Assembly: GCA_938049795.1 (NCBI GenBank)
Contig: CALLCD010000146.1
Location: 1 to 14,807, forward strand
Source of the DNA: an uncultured Hyphomonadaceae bacterium
GTDB taxonomy: Bacteria; Pseudomonadota; Alphaproteobacteria; Caulobacterales; Hyphomonadaceae
DNA length: 14,807 bases
Reading direction: 5' to 3'
Below the pieces are notes generated by a model. It was not told where the DNA came from, did not search any database, and worked only from the letters and a program-made list of their open reading frames with translations. The translations under genes were made by a program, and so were the position numbers. Position 1 is the stretch's first letter; the number at the start of each line of letters is the position of its first letter. Below are positions 7,667-14,530 of this stretch, one piece after another.

Positions 7667-8313
7667 TTCGATACCGGAAAAGCGACCCCCGCCTCGCCCG
7701 ATTGCCATTGCGCAAATTTCGGCATGATCGCGGTGAAGCGGTCGCTCTCGATATGGGCTTTGAGCCACCTAGCAACCGGCGCGGGCGCGGCCGTGTAGAA
7801 CCAATCCCGATCAACATGGGCGTATTGGCGCACGAACGGAAAGCTTGCTAGATCCGCAAAGCTAACGCCTTCTCCAAACAGATTGGCTTGTCCTGACAAT
7901 CTCGGTGTAAGCTCGCGGGCCAGCCAATCCATCGCCAAGCCGCGATGGTCTGCGGCCGGTTCATCCTGATAACGATTGGGATATTTATACCGATCCAGAT
8001 GCGGCTTGAAATCCTCGTCGAGCGACGTAATCAATGCGCGTTGTGCCTCTGGCTCAGTGTCCAGCAGCCCCGTCTGCGGGTTCTGCTCAAGCGCCCATTC
8101 GATAATGTCGCGGCTCTCGTCTATCACCGAGCCATCTGCCAAGACCAGGACCGGCACCGTCCCCTTCGCCGACGCTTCGATCATCTCCGCCGGCTTGTCG
8201 CGCAAGACGACCTCGCGCAACTCCACCGTCAGCCCCGCTTCCAAAAGCCCAAGCCGGGCCCGCATCGCATAGGGACACCGCCGAAACGAATAGAGCACCG
8301 GACGCCCGCTCAC
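7657..8313 (-). CDS. GST-superfamily protein with CPY thioredoxin-fold motif
   Basis: A 218-residue protein with an N-terminal thioredoxin fold (about 5-80) and an all-helical C-terminal domain (about 95-205), as in glutathione S-transferases. The motif RRCPYAMRAR (Cys13-Pro-Tyr-Ala) resembles glutaredoxin-2-like and omega-type members, where the cysteine forms mixed disulfides with glutathione. The cis-Pro (TVPVL, about residue 54) and the DES motif (about 65-67) that binds the glutathione gamma-glutamyl group are both present. It starts with GTG at 8313, and the sequence GTGA is shared with the stop of trhO. It ends 10 bp inside the dioxygenase gene. The exact reaction (thioltransferase, reductase or conjugation) cannot be read from sequence. 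Confidence 0.88.
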   Translation of the reverse strand: MSGRPVLYSFRRCPYAMRARLGLLEAGLTVELREVVLRDKPAEMIEASAKGTVPVLVLADGSVIDESRDIIEWALEQNPQTGLLDTEPEAQRALITSLDEDFKPHLDRYKYPNRYQDEPAADHRGLAMDWLARELTPRLSGQANLFGEGVSFADLASFPFVRQYAHVDRDWFYTAAPAPVARWLKAHIESDRFTAIMPKFAQWQSGEAGVAFPVSKCL

Positions 8314-9239
8314 GGTTTCTTCTCCGCTTGCGCTCCTTGCCCAATGTGCGCCTCGCCACGTTCGCGCGCGAGCCGGATCTGCTTCTGACGCTCGGCAAAG
8401 CGGGCTTTGTCTTTCTCGCTATACTCGCCAATACAGGCCGGACACGAGATGCCCTTCTCATAGTCCGCGCTCTGCTTATCCTCTTCGGTGATCGGACGCC
8501 GGCACGCAAAGCACTGATCATAAGACCCAAGCGCCAAACCCTGCCCGACCGACACCCGCGCATCAAAGACGAAACACTCGCCCTCCCATTTGCTTTCTTC
8601 TTCCGGCACGGTTTCGAGATATTTCAATATCCCGCCTTTGAGGTGATACACCTCCTCATGCCCCTGCGACTTCAGGAAGGCGGTCGATTTCTCACAACGT
8701 ATGCCGCCCGTACAAAACATTGCAATTTTCGGCTTCGTATTGGTCTTGCGGAAATTTTCAAACCAGTCCGGAAAGTCGCGAAACGCCTTGGTCTCGGGGT
8801 TGATCGCGCCTTCAAAACTGCCAATGCCGACCTCGTAATCATTGCGCGTATCAATCACAACCGTATCGGGGTCTGCGATCAGCGCGTTCCAATCTTCGGG
8901 CTCAACATAGGTGCCCACTGTGCTGGTCGGATCAATCCCCTCAACCCCGAGCGTGACGATCTCCTTTTTCAGCCGCACTTTCATCCGCAGGAATGGCATC
9001 GTCTCGGCGGTTGATTCCTTATGCTCGAGATCGGCGCACCCTGGCAAGGCGCGGATCGTGTCGAGCGCAGCGTCAATGCCCTCGCGCGTGCCTGCAATCG
9101 TGCCGTTCACCCCTTCAGCGGCGAGCAGAATTGTGCCCTTCACCCCCGCCTCTGTGCAGGCAGCCTCAAGCACGGGCTGATGCTCGGCATAGTCCGGCAA
9201 GGGCGCAAATTTATACAAAGCGGCAACGATAAGCGGCAT
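8310..9239 (-). CDS. trhO: tRNA uridine 5-hydroxylase TrhO (YceA-like rhodanese)
   Basis: A 309-residue protein that matches the YceA/TrhO family along its length. In Escherichia coli TrhO uses oxygen to make 5-hydroxyuridine at wobble position 34 of several tRNAs. An N-terminal acylphosphatase-like domain (about 1-95, with GTILLAAEGVNGTIAG) is followed by a rhodanese domain (about 120-215). The active-site loop CTGGIRCEKS starts at Cys176. A C-terminal segment has paired cysteines (CFAC, then CPAC) that probably bind zinc, followed by a basic tail (KARFAERQKQIRLARERG) suited to RNA. The ribosome binding site is weak. It is the first gene of a tight trio with the GST and the dioxygenase, joined by a 4-bp overlap. 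Confidence 0.94.
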   Translation of the reverse strand: MPLIVAALYKFAPLPDYAEHQPVLEAACTEAGVKGTILLAAEGVNGTIAGTREGIDAALDTIRALPGCADLEHKESTAETMPFLRMKVRLKKEIVTLGVEGIDPTSTVGTYVEPEDWNALIADPDTVVIDTRNDYEVGIGSFEGAINPETKAFRDFPDWFENFRKTNTKPKIAMFCTGGIRCEKSTAFLKSQGHEEVYHLKGGILKYLETVPEEESKWEGECFVFDARVSVGQGLALGSYDQCFACRRPITEEDKQSADYEKGISCPACIGEYSEKDKARFAERQKQIRLARERGEAHIGQGAQAEKKP

Positions 9240-9289
9240 GATCGGTCTGGTCCGTCTCTAACTCACCAAGCCTCATAGCGCGCGGCGGG

Positions 9290-9724
9290 CTAATCCTCAA
9301 TCGTCTCGTAGGTTTTCCGGATGTAATCGACCCCGAACCGGACAATCTCTTCGAGCACATCCATATCAATATCGGCGAGCTTGTTCACATAGAGACAGGA
9401 CTTGCCGATCTTGTGTTTGCCAAGCCGTTCGAGCTTGCCGGACACATCCTGATAGCCCGGCATGATGTAGAAAACGAGATTGGCCTTGCGCGGACTAAAG
9501 CCCGTGATCAACATATCGCCCTCACGTCCGCTGTCATATTTGTAGTGGTATTGCCCATACCCGATCAGGCTCGGCCCCCACATTTTCGCGGTCATACCTG
9601 TCACACGCGGGAACCATTCGAGCAATTGCTCCGCATCCGCCCGCCGCGTCTTATGCTCGATTGCGGCCACATAATCCGCTGGCGCAATGTCCGTCACTTG
9701 CGTCTTATTTTCCGACTTTGCCAT
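9290..9724 (-). CDS. DUF1801-type protein
   Basis: A 144-residue soluble protein of the DUF1801/YdhG-like family, recognised from PADYVAAIEH near the N terminus, the WGPSLIGYGQYHYKY core, FSPRKANLVFYI, and the LGKHKIGKSCLYVNKLADID region. The fold is a small alpha/beta domain of unknown function. The frame is open upstream to 9808, but that part runs through the terminator hairpin and does not resemble the family, so the ATG at 9724 (MAKSENKTQ) is preferred even though its ribosome binding site is weak. It lies 50 bp upstream of trhO and may be co-transcribed with it. Confidence 0.85.
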   Translation of the reverse strand: MAKSENKTQVTDIAPADYVAAIEHKTRRADAEQLLEWFPRVTGMTAKMWGPSLIGYGQYHYKYDSGREGDMLITGFSPRKANLVFYIMPGYQDVSGKLERLGKHKIGKSCLYVNKLADIDMDVLEEIVRFGVDYIRKTYETIED

Positions 9725-9789
9725 ATCCCGATCCCACAAAACCCAAAGCGCAATCTTACATGGCCAGACCCGTTCCGTCGAGCGACCAC

Positions 9790-9821
9790 AAAAAAGGCCG
9801 CGATCCATGTCTCGCGGCCTT
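9790..9821 (-). terminator. Rho-independent terminator of the P460/cytochrome c cluster
   Basis: On the minus strand a perfect 10-bp stem, AAGGCCGCGA pairing with TCGCGGCCTT, encloses an 8-base loop and is followed by a run of six T. It lies 25 bp after the stop of the cytochrome c gene, so it ends the cytochrome cluster. It also separates that cluster from the DUF1801 gene, whose preferred start is 66 bp further on. Confidence 0.9.
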
Positions 9822-9846
9822 CTTCATTTTGTTATGTCTGTACGGA

Positions 9847-10587
9847 CTATTGCGTCGCCAGATAGGCAATAATGTCCGTACGCTTGGTGTCGTCCTGAAC
9901 GCCCTGCCGGAACAATTGGGACATCCGGTTACCCGGAATGAACTCGCCGCTATTCTTCAAGTACGCATCCAGATTTTCCGGCGTCCAGACCACATCCGCA
10001 GCCTTCATCGCGTCCGAATAATTAAACCCGTCAATCGAGCCCGCGTCACGTCCGACCAGACCGGCAAGCGATGGTCCAAGCCCATTACGGCCGGGCTGTA
10101 CGGTATGACACGCCTTGCACACGGCAAACGCCCGCGCGCCCGCTTCGGCGTCGCCTGTCAGCGCGATCACTTCCTCTTGCGGGGCAGCTTCGGTGGCCGA
10201 TTGCGCCGCCGTCACAATAGGCGCAGCCGCCTCGTCAATTTCCGCCGTAACAGCGGTCTCGACCGCATCGGTAGCCCTGTCAGGCACAGCCGCATCCGGC
10301 GTAACAACACTTGTTACGCTGTCCGCTTCGACCGGAACGTCCGGCGTGGCCGCTTCCACAGTCGTCGCCGACGCTGCGTGGGTGACCGCTTGCGTCGCCT
10401 CAGCAGGCTCCACACCAGCCACCTCGGCCGCCTCAACCTGGATCGAAGCTGTCGCCTGTCCCGCCGCGGCTTCCTCGGCAGGCGCACCACACGCCACAGC
10501 GCCCAGCACCAGCCACGAAACGAGAAGCGAAAGAGCGCCCCCGCGCACGGGAGCACTCCAGAGTGTCTGTCTTTGATCGGTCATCAT
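9847..10587 (-). CDS. Class I cytochrome c, membrane-tethered, with long Ala/Glu-rich linker
   Basis: The protein has about 246 residues. A hydrophobic segment at 17-32 ends in Ala-Val-Ala-Cys33. This is either a lipobox with a non-ideal -3 residue or a signal peptidase I site, and an uncleaved anchor is also possible. Residues 34-140 form an acidic, Ala/Val/Thr/Glu-rich linker without aromatic residues, lysine or cysteine, probably disordered. The heme domain (about 144-246) has CKACH at 157-161, the NGLGPSLAGLVGR loop typical of cytochrome c552-like domains, and a likely axial Met222 (PGNRM). It would carry single electrons in the periplasm. It is the last gene of the P460 cluster. ATG 10587 overlaps the preceding stop, and an adjacent ATG at 10584 has better spacing from GGAGG. 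It may be the electron acceptor of the P460 proteins (inference). Confidence 0.9.
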   Translation of the reverse strand: MMTDQRQTLWSAPVRGGALSLLVSWLVLGAVACGAPAEEAAAGQATASIQVEAAEVAGVEPAEATQAVTHAASATTVEAATPDVPVEADSVTSVVTPDAAVPDRATDAVETAVTAEIDEAAAPIVTAAQSATEAAPQEEVIALTGDAEAGARAFAVCKACHTVQPGRNGLGPSLAGLVGRDAGSIDGFNYSDAMKAADVVWTPENLDAYLKNSGEFIPGNRMSQLFRQGVQDDTKRTDIIAYLATQ

Positions 10588-11177
10588 GACGCCTCCAAGG
10601 TTGGATAGGCATAGGTGTAAATCCAGTCCGTATCCTGAGCCGGAATATGACAGCCCAGACAGTCTGCATTATAATCGGTCGCTACCTGCACGGTCGGCGC
10701 ATCGGCCTTGAACAGTGCCCAGCCCCAGCCATTGCCCCAAAGCCCATTGCCTGGGAAGCGGCCTTGGGTGTCCTTGATCATCACAAACCAGACTTCCGGA
10801 TTGGTCGCCCAGTTTGCAGAGCCCGTCGTCAGTTGCCGACTTTCGGAGGCAAACACTTCCTTGACGAGAACCGCGCCATCGGGAAACTCGCCAGTGGCTT
10901 TGAACGCTTCGATCACGTCCGGCGTGGTAAAGACATTGTGCAAGCCGTTGCCCTCACCGCCTTCATTGACCACCGCCCAAGAGCCCATATGCGCCCAGGA
11001 TTTGTAGTCCGTCGGAAACGCGATTGCGCCATCATTGGAGACAATTGTCTCATAGCCTGATGTGGCCTGTGGTCCGGCCGTTTCCGTCGCACTTCCGCCC
11101 GACGGGCCGCCACATGCGACAAGCCCAAGCGCGGCCAGCGACGCAATCGCTCCAGAGATAGATGTCAACTTGGTCAT
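10584..11177 (-). CDS. Divergent cytochrome P460-family lipoprotein (Glu to Phe at the active site)
   Basis: A 197-residue c-type cytochrome. A signal peptide ends in the lipobox Leu19-Val20-Ala21-Cys22, so the protein is lipidated. A cytochrome P460 domain follows (about 45-195): YKSWAHMGSW, LHNVFTTP, then FPDGAVLVKE, the KDTQGRF strand and a C-terminal heme site CLGCH (173-177) with the family ending DTDWIYTYAYPTL. Lys106 matches the heme-crosslinking lysine of N. europaea P460 (Lys70). The position of the catalytic Glu96, four residues before the KD motif, is Phe131. It lacks the TPNGLNGG block of its two neighbours, so it is a clearly older paralogue. AAGGAG sits 5 nt before the ATG and 9 bp separate it from the previous gene. 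It may bind NO or another ligand rather than oxidise hydroxylamine (inference). Confidence 0.88.
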   Translation of the reverse strand: MTKLTSISGAIASLAALGLVACGGPSGGSATETAGPQATSGYETIVSNDGAIAFPTDYKSWAHMGSWAVVNEGGEGNGLHNVFTTPDVIEAFKATGEFPDGAVLVKEVFASESRQLTTGSANWATNPEVWFVMIKDTQGRFPGNGLWGNGWGWALFKADAPTVQVATDYNADCLGCHIPAQDTDWIYTYAYPTLEAS

Positions 11178-11186
11178 AAGTGCTCC

Positions 11187-11867
11187 TTAATGTGCCGCGC
11201 GAATAACGGGATAGAATTGCGTGAACACAAAGTCCGTGTCTGCACTTGCGGCGTGACACGCATTACACGCTTCGGCAGGGAACGCTTCGGCAGACGCTTC
11301 ATAGGGCTGCGCCTTATGGCCAAAGCTGAAATAGGCCCAGCCGCCCGGCATCTCGCCAAACCGGCCCGTATCCTTGACCGCCAATTCCAGTCCCTGAAAC
11401 TCGCCTTGCTGATAACCGATGCCGCTCACTTCAGCGGTTGATCCGTTCTCGGCATTATTGTTCGAGCGGATCAGAACCAGCTCTTTGGCAATCTGCGTCC
11501 CTTCGGCCCATTCGCCCGTGCGTTCATAATGCTCGAACGCGGTTGGTTCAACATAGACATTGTGAAACTCGGGGAAAGGCGCTGTTCCGCCATTGAGCCC
11601 GTTCGGGGTGAGCGGTGAGCCGACATAGACCCATTCGCGCCAATTGCCTGGCTTCTTCACCGCGCCCGATGGCAAATAGCCCGCCGTTGCGATGTGAGCT
11701 GCCGCGTTTGAAACCACAGCCGCTGTTGTGACCGACGCCGGTTCTACCGTTGCTGAAGAAGACGCCGCCGGAGCGGAGGCGGCTTGTGTGCCGCCCCCCT
11801 GTCCCGAACACGCGACGACAAGTCCCAACGCGCCAGAGGATAAAAGAGTTTTGATACTGGTTTTCAT
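11187..11867 (-). CDS. Cytochrome P460, lipoprotein form
   Basis: A 226-residue protein whose signal peptide ends in the lipobox Val17-Val18-Ala19-Cys20. A 45-residue Ala/Ser/Thr-rich tether follows, then a cytochrome P460 domain (about 68-226). Landmarks are NWREWVYVGSPLTPN, NGGTAPFPEFHNVYV, GTQIAKEL, GLELAVKD and the heme site CNACH (201-205), ending DTDFVFTQFYPVIRAA. By alignment to N. europaea cytochrome P460 as I remember it, Lys128 is the heme-crosslinking lysine and Glu161 the proton-relay glutamate, so the full hydroxylamine-oxidising site appears present. It is about 86% identical (137 of 159 by hand count) to the upstream gene. GGAG lies 8 nt before the ATG, 15 bp after the upstream stop. 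Function as a hydroxylamine/NO oxidoreductase is inferred from family. Confidence 0.92.
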   Translation of the reverse strand: MKTSIKTLLSSGALGLVVACSGQGGGTQAASAPAASSSATVEPASVTTAAVVSNAAAHIATAGYLPSGAVKKPGNWREWVYVGSPLTPNGLNGGTAPFPEFHNVYVEPTAFEHYERTGEWAEGTQIAKELVLIRSNNNAENGSTAEVSGIGYQQGEFQGLELAVKDTGRFGEMPGGWAYFSFGHKAQPYEASAEAFPAEACNACHAASADTDFVFTQFYPVIRAAH

Positions 11868-11882
11868 AATGACTTCTCCGGC

Positions 11883-12485
11883 TTAACGCGCAGCACGGAT
11901 GACGGGATAAAACTGCGTGAACACAAAGTCTGTGTCCGCACTTGCCGCATGGCAGGCATTACACGCTTCGGCCGGAAACGCTTCGGCCGACGCATTATAA
12001 GGCTGAGCCTGATGCCCGAAGCTGAAATACGCCCAACCGCCCGGCATGTCGCCAAACCGTGTGCTGTCCTTAACCGCAAGCTCGAGCCCTGCAAATTCCC
12101 CCTGCTGGTATCCGACGCCGCTGACTTCCTGCGTAGAGCCGTTTTCGGCATTGCCATTCGACCGTACCAAGACGAGCTCTTTGGCAATCTGGGTGCCTTC
12201 TGGCCAGTCGCCGGTCGCCTGATAATGGCGGAACGCTGATGGCTCGACATAAACATTGTGAAACTCGGGGAACGGCGCTGTGCCGCCATTCAAACCGTTC
12301 GGCGTTAGCGGGGAGCCAACAAACACCCAGCGACGCCAATCTGCCGGACGCTTGACCGCGCCATCTGCATTGAAGTTCGCTTCAACAATACCTTGCGCCT
12401 GCGCCGCCATAGCGGGCAGAACCGTGGGAACCGACCAGAGCGCGCTGGCCAAAGCTGCAGCCGAGAGAATTTTTTTAACTGACAT
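11883..12485 (-). CDS. Cytochrome P460, soluble periplasmic form
   Basis: A 200-residue protein with a classical Sec signal peptide (MSVKKILSAAALASAL) and a probable signal peptidase I site after AMA at about residue 27. No lipobox is present. The mature part is almost entirely a cytochrome P460 domain: DWRRWVFVGSPLTPN, FHNVYVEPSAF, GTQIAKEL, GLELAVKD and the heme site CNACH (175-179). Lys102 and Glu135 correspond to the crosslinking lysine and catalytic glutamate of N. europaea P460 (numbering from memory). In that organism the enzyme oxidises hydroxylamine, anaerobically yielding N2O. It is the first gene of the cluster, preceded by AAGGA about 8 nt before the ATG and a 142-bp gap that should hold the promoter. 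Its closest relative is the next gene. Confidence 0.92.
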   Translation of the reverse strand: MSVKKILSAAALASALWSVPTVLPAMAAQAQGIVEANFNADGAVKRPADWRRWVFVGSPLTPNGLNGGTAPFPEFHNVYVEPSAFRHYQATGDWPEGTQIAKELVLVRSNGNAENGSTQEVSGVGYQQGEFAGLELAVKDSTRFGDMPGGWAYFSFGHQAQPYNASAEAFPAEACNACHAASADTDFVFTQFYPVIRAAR

Positions 12486-12627
12486 GGGGACTTCCTTTTC
12501 GAATGTTCGCAGCGCAGGGGAGGAGGCATCGCCGCAGCCTTAATGTCCCGCGCGCGCTCTATAACCTCCAATACAGAATGGGAATGGTTTCGAAAGCCTG
12601 TGATTATTGTAGGGGACCACAAAGCCT
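12486..12627 (-). promoter_or_regulatory. Leader of the P460 cluster (probable promoter region)
   Basis: This 142-bp gap separates the ccm block from the P460 cluster and is the only space upstream of the first P460 gene. It carries TTCGAA twice (about 12590 and 12500), a TACAAT-like element near 12608 and a TTATAG-like element near 12562. Neither has a convincing -35 partner. No T-run hairpin follows the CcmI-like stop, so read-through from the ccm genes is possible. Confidence 0.25.
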
Positions 12628-13575
12628 CTAGCGGTCGAGCTGCGAGCGCTCCAGTTCAAGCGCCCGATCGTCCGGCGCAAGCTCAATAGCACGGTCATAT
12701 GCCACTTTCGCGCCGTCTAAGTCGCCCATTTGTAAATAACCCCGCGCCAGATCACGCCACGCCTCTGCGCCCGCCCCGCCCCCGGCCGTTTCGAGTTTCG
12801 CTTGCCTGCGGGCGAGCATCGACACAATCTGCGCGCGTCTTTCTTCTTCGTTCAGCCCTTCAAATTGGGCCACCATCTCCTCGGTCAAAGCCGGTGCCAT
12901 GCGCGGGGCCGCACTGTCCGCCTCCCCAAGCAGCGCCAGATCGCCACGCACTTCGGCAATCAGCGGATGCCCCTCAGGGGCGGCTGCCAGAAACCGCGAC
13001 CAATAGGGCCGCGCAGCCGCCATGTCCCCGCGCGCCCGTGCCTCGCGTCCCATATAATAAAGCGCGCCCAAACTGTCCGGATCCGCCTTAAGCGCTGCCG
13101 CAAATGCGATCATCGCATCCCGCTCTACCATGCCGCCCTTCGCCATCACCAAAGTCTCTCCCGCCGTGCCCAGAAGCGAGGCTCGCTCAACCGGATCGCT
13201 CGCCAAAGCCCCTGCCCGCGAAAACGCATCCGCCGCTTCCACCGGACGACGCGTCGCCTGAAGATCAGCGGCAATCTCAATCCACTCCGCCTTATCCTCC
13301 GACTGCGCCAGAACCAGCGCGCCATAGGCTTCAAGCGGGCCGACCCCGTCCGGCCGCAGCGCCGCGCCCATTTCCTCGGTCACCGAAGCCCCGCGCGGCG
13401 AGGTGTAATCGGGCTGACCGCTGAGCGCATAAACAAGCCCGCTCAGCCCGACAAATCCGCCAACCGTCAGAAGCTGCACCCCCGCCCCGCTCGCCGGTGC
13501 TGTCCTGCGGAGCCCGCTCCACAAAACCGCGCCCAGCACACAGATCAGCAAGAGAACGCTTCCGTAAAAAATCAT
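12628..13575 (-). CDS. CcmI/CycH-like TPR protein of cytochrome c maturation
   Basis: A 315-residue protein with two N-terminal membrane helices (about 2-20 and 35-53, the second ending GLVYALSGQPD). A periplasmic domain of TPR-like helix pairs follows: residues about 95-220 (YGALVLAQSED..., YYMGREARARGD) and a terminal repeat at about 268-310 (AWRDLARGYLQMGDLDGAKVAYDRAIELAPDD, counted as pattern). The stretch EERRAQIVSMLARRQAKLE, then a Gly-rich turn and AW.DLA..Y, matches the C-terminal half of alphaproteobacterial CcmI. CcmI holds apocytochrome for heme ligation by CcmF/CcmH. The ATG shares ATGA with the ccmD stop. The usual basic segment after the first helix is shorter than I expect for CcmI, so the symbol is withheld. 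Confidence 0.78.
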   Translation of the reverse strand: MIFYGSVLLLICVLGAVLWSGLRRTAPASGAGVQLLTVGGFVGLSGLVYALSGQPDYTSPRGASVTEEMGAALRPDGVGPLEAYGALVLAQSEDKAEWIEIAADLQATRRPVEAADAFSRAGALASDPVERASLLGTAGETLVMAKGGMVERDAMIAFAAALKADPDSLGALYYMGREARARGDMAAARPYWSRFLAAAPEGHPLIAEVRGDLALLGEADSAAPRMAPALTEEMVAQFEGLNEEERRAQIVSMLARRQAKLETAGGGAGAEAWRDLARGYLQMGDLDGAKVAYDRAIELAPDDRALELERSQLDR

Positions 13576-13745
13576 GGCACAGAATTTCTAGTCGAGCCTT
13601 GCCCATCCAACTTACCCGCAAGCTCCGCCATCCGCCGCAATCGCCGGTGCCGCGCAATCGCGAGCCCACCCAGCAAGACCGTACTTGCTCCCCAACACGT
13701 CCAGACGTGAAACGCATATCCGCCCATCGCAAAGAACTCAGCCAT
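13572..13745 (-). CDS. ccmD: Heme exporter protein CcmD
   Basis: A 57-residue protein with one membrane helix (about 12-32) and a basic cytoplasmic stretch (ARHRRLRR). The early GGYAFHVW motif with Tyr10 and Trp15 is diagnostic of CcmD. CcmD is needed to release holo-CcmE from the CcmABC complex. The ATG at 13745 is preceded by AGGAGA and overlaps the ccmC stop by 8 bp. The stop overlaps the next start (ATGA). The open frame extends upstream to 13844 but has Arg-rich, non-family sequence there. Confidence 0.92.
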   Translation of the reverse strand: MAEFFAMGGYAFHVWTCWGASTVLLGGLAIARHRRLRRMAELAGKLDGQGSTRNSVP

Positions 13746-14502
13746 TTTGCTCTCCTGTTGCCATCTGCCCGCTCGCCACCGGCCGGCTCGCCGTGCGCTG
13801 TGACCGCCGCGCAATCTGTTTTTCAGAAATACTCGCCCGCACATCCGTCAGCACAAACCATGCAAACAAAGCAACATAGGCAAGCGCCATCAGCCCCAGA
13901 GGCCACAACATAGACGAATGAATGGTCGGCCCATCTGCGCGCAGAATGCTCGCGGGCTGATGCAGCGTGTTCCACCAGTCCACGGAGAATTTCACAATCG
14001 GAACATTGATAAAGCCGACAAGGCCCACAATCCGCGCGAGCCGTGCCGATTTGGTCTCGTCCGTCCCCATCTGCCAAACTGCGATATAGCCAATATAGGT
14101 CAGAAACAGGATGAGCATAGATGTCAGCCGCGCATCCCACACCCACCATGTGCCCCATGTCGGACGCCCCCAGATCGATCCGGTCAGCAAAGTCAAAGCC
14201 GCGAAAATCGCTCCCGGCCCCGCCGCCGCCCGCGCGCACGCATCGGCCAGCGAATGCCGCCACACAAACGCGGTCAGGCTCATCAGCGCCATAAAGCCAA
14301 AAGCCAGCTCCGCCATAATCGCCGCTGGAACATGGACATACATGATCCGCACCGTATGGCCCTGTTGGTAATCCTCCGGCGAGAAATACAGCCCCATCGG
14401 CACCGCCACCAGCAGGCTCCCGACGAGAACAATCAGCGCCACAGGGCTCGCCCATCGCGCAAACGCCTCAAAGCGGGCCGGATTGGAAAAATAGCTCAGC
14501 AT
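13738..14502 (-). CDS. ccmC: Heme exporter / heme-handling protein CcmC
   Basis: A 254-residue six-TM protein of the heme-handling family. The tryptophan-rich WWD signature lies in the periplasmic loop at about 114-127 (TWGTWWVWDARLTS). The two heme-ligating histidines are His57 (YVHVPA) and His181 (TLHQPASI), equivalent to His60 and His184 in Escherichia coli. CcmC presents heme to the chaperone CcmE in the periplasm. The C-terminal tail after the sixth helix (about 222-254) is polar and Ser/Arg-rich, longer than minimal. GGAGA lies 7 nt before the ATG, and 28 bp separate it from ccmB. Confidence 0.96.
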   Translation of the reverse strand: MLSYFSNPARFEAFARWASPVALIVLVGSLLVAVPMGLYFSPEDYQQGHTVRIMYVHVPAAIMAELAFGFMALMSLTAFVWRHSLADACARAAAGPGAIFAALTLLTGSIWGRPTWGTWWVWDARLTSMLILFLTYIGYIAVWQMGTDETKSARLARIVGLVGFINVPIVKFSVDWWNTLHQPASILRADGPTIHSSMLWPLGLMALAYVALFAWFVLTDVRASISEKQIARRSQRTASRPVASGQMATGEQNG

Positions 14503-14530
14503 CGGTCAGTCTCCAAAATCGCTCTCCAAA

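Noticed and set aside
9661..10608. Long plus-strand open frame (about 315 codons)
   Set aside because: It runs antisense through the DUF1801 gene, a terminator and the cytochrome c gene. Its Arg-rich low-complexity product has no family features.
12540..12627. Sigma-70 promoter using TACAAT near 12608 or TTATAG near 12562
   Set aside because: No acceptable -35 element lies 16-18 bp upstream of either, so I kept only a low-confidence leader region.
12802..13710. Long plus-strand open frame (about 302 codons)
   Set aside because: Antisense to the CcmI-like and ccmD genes, with Arg/Pro/His-rich composition and no motif.
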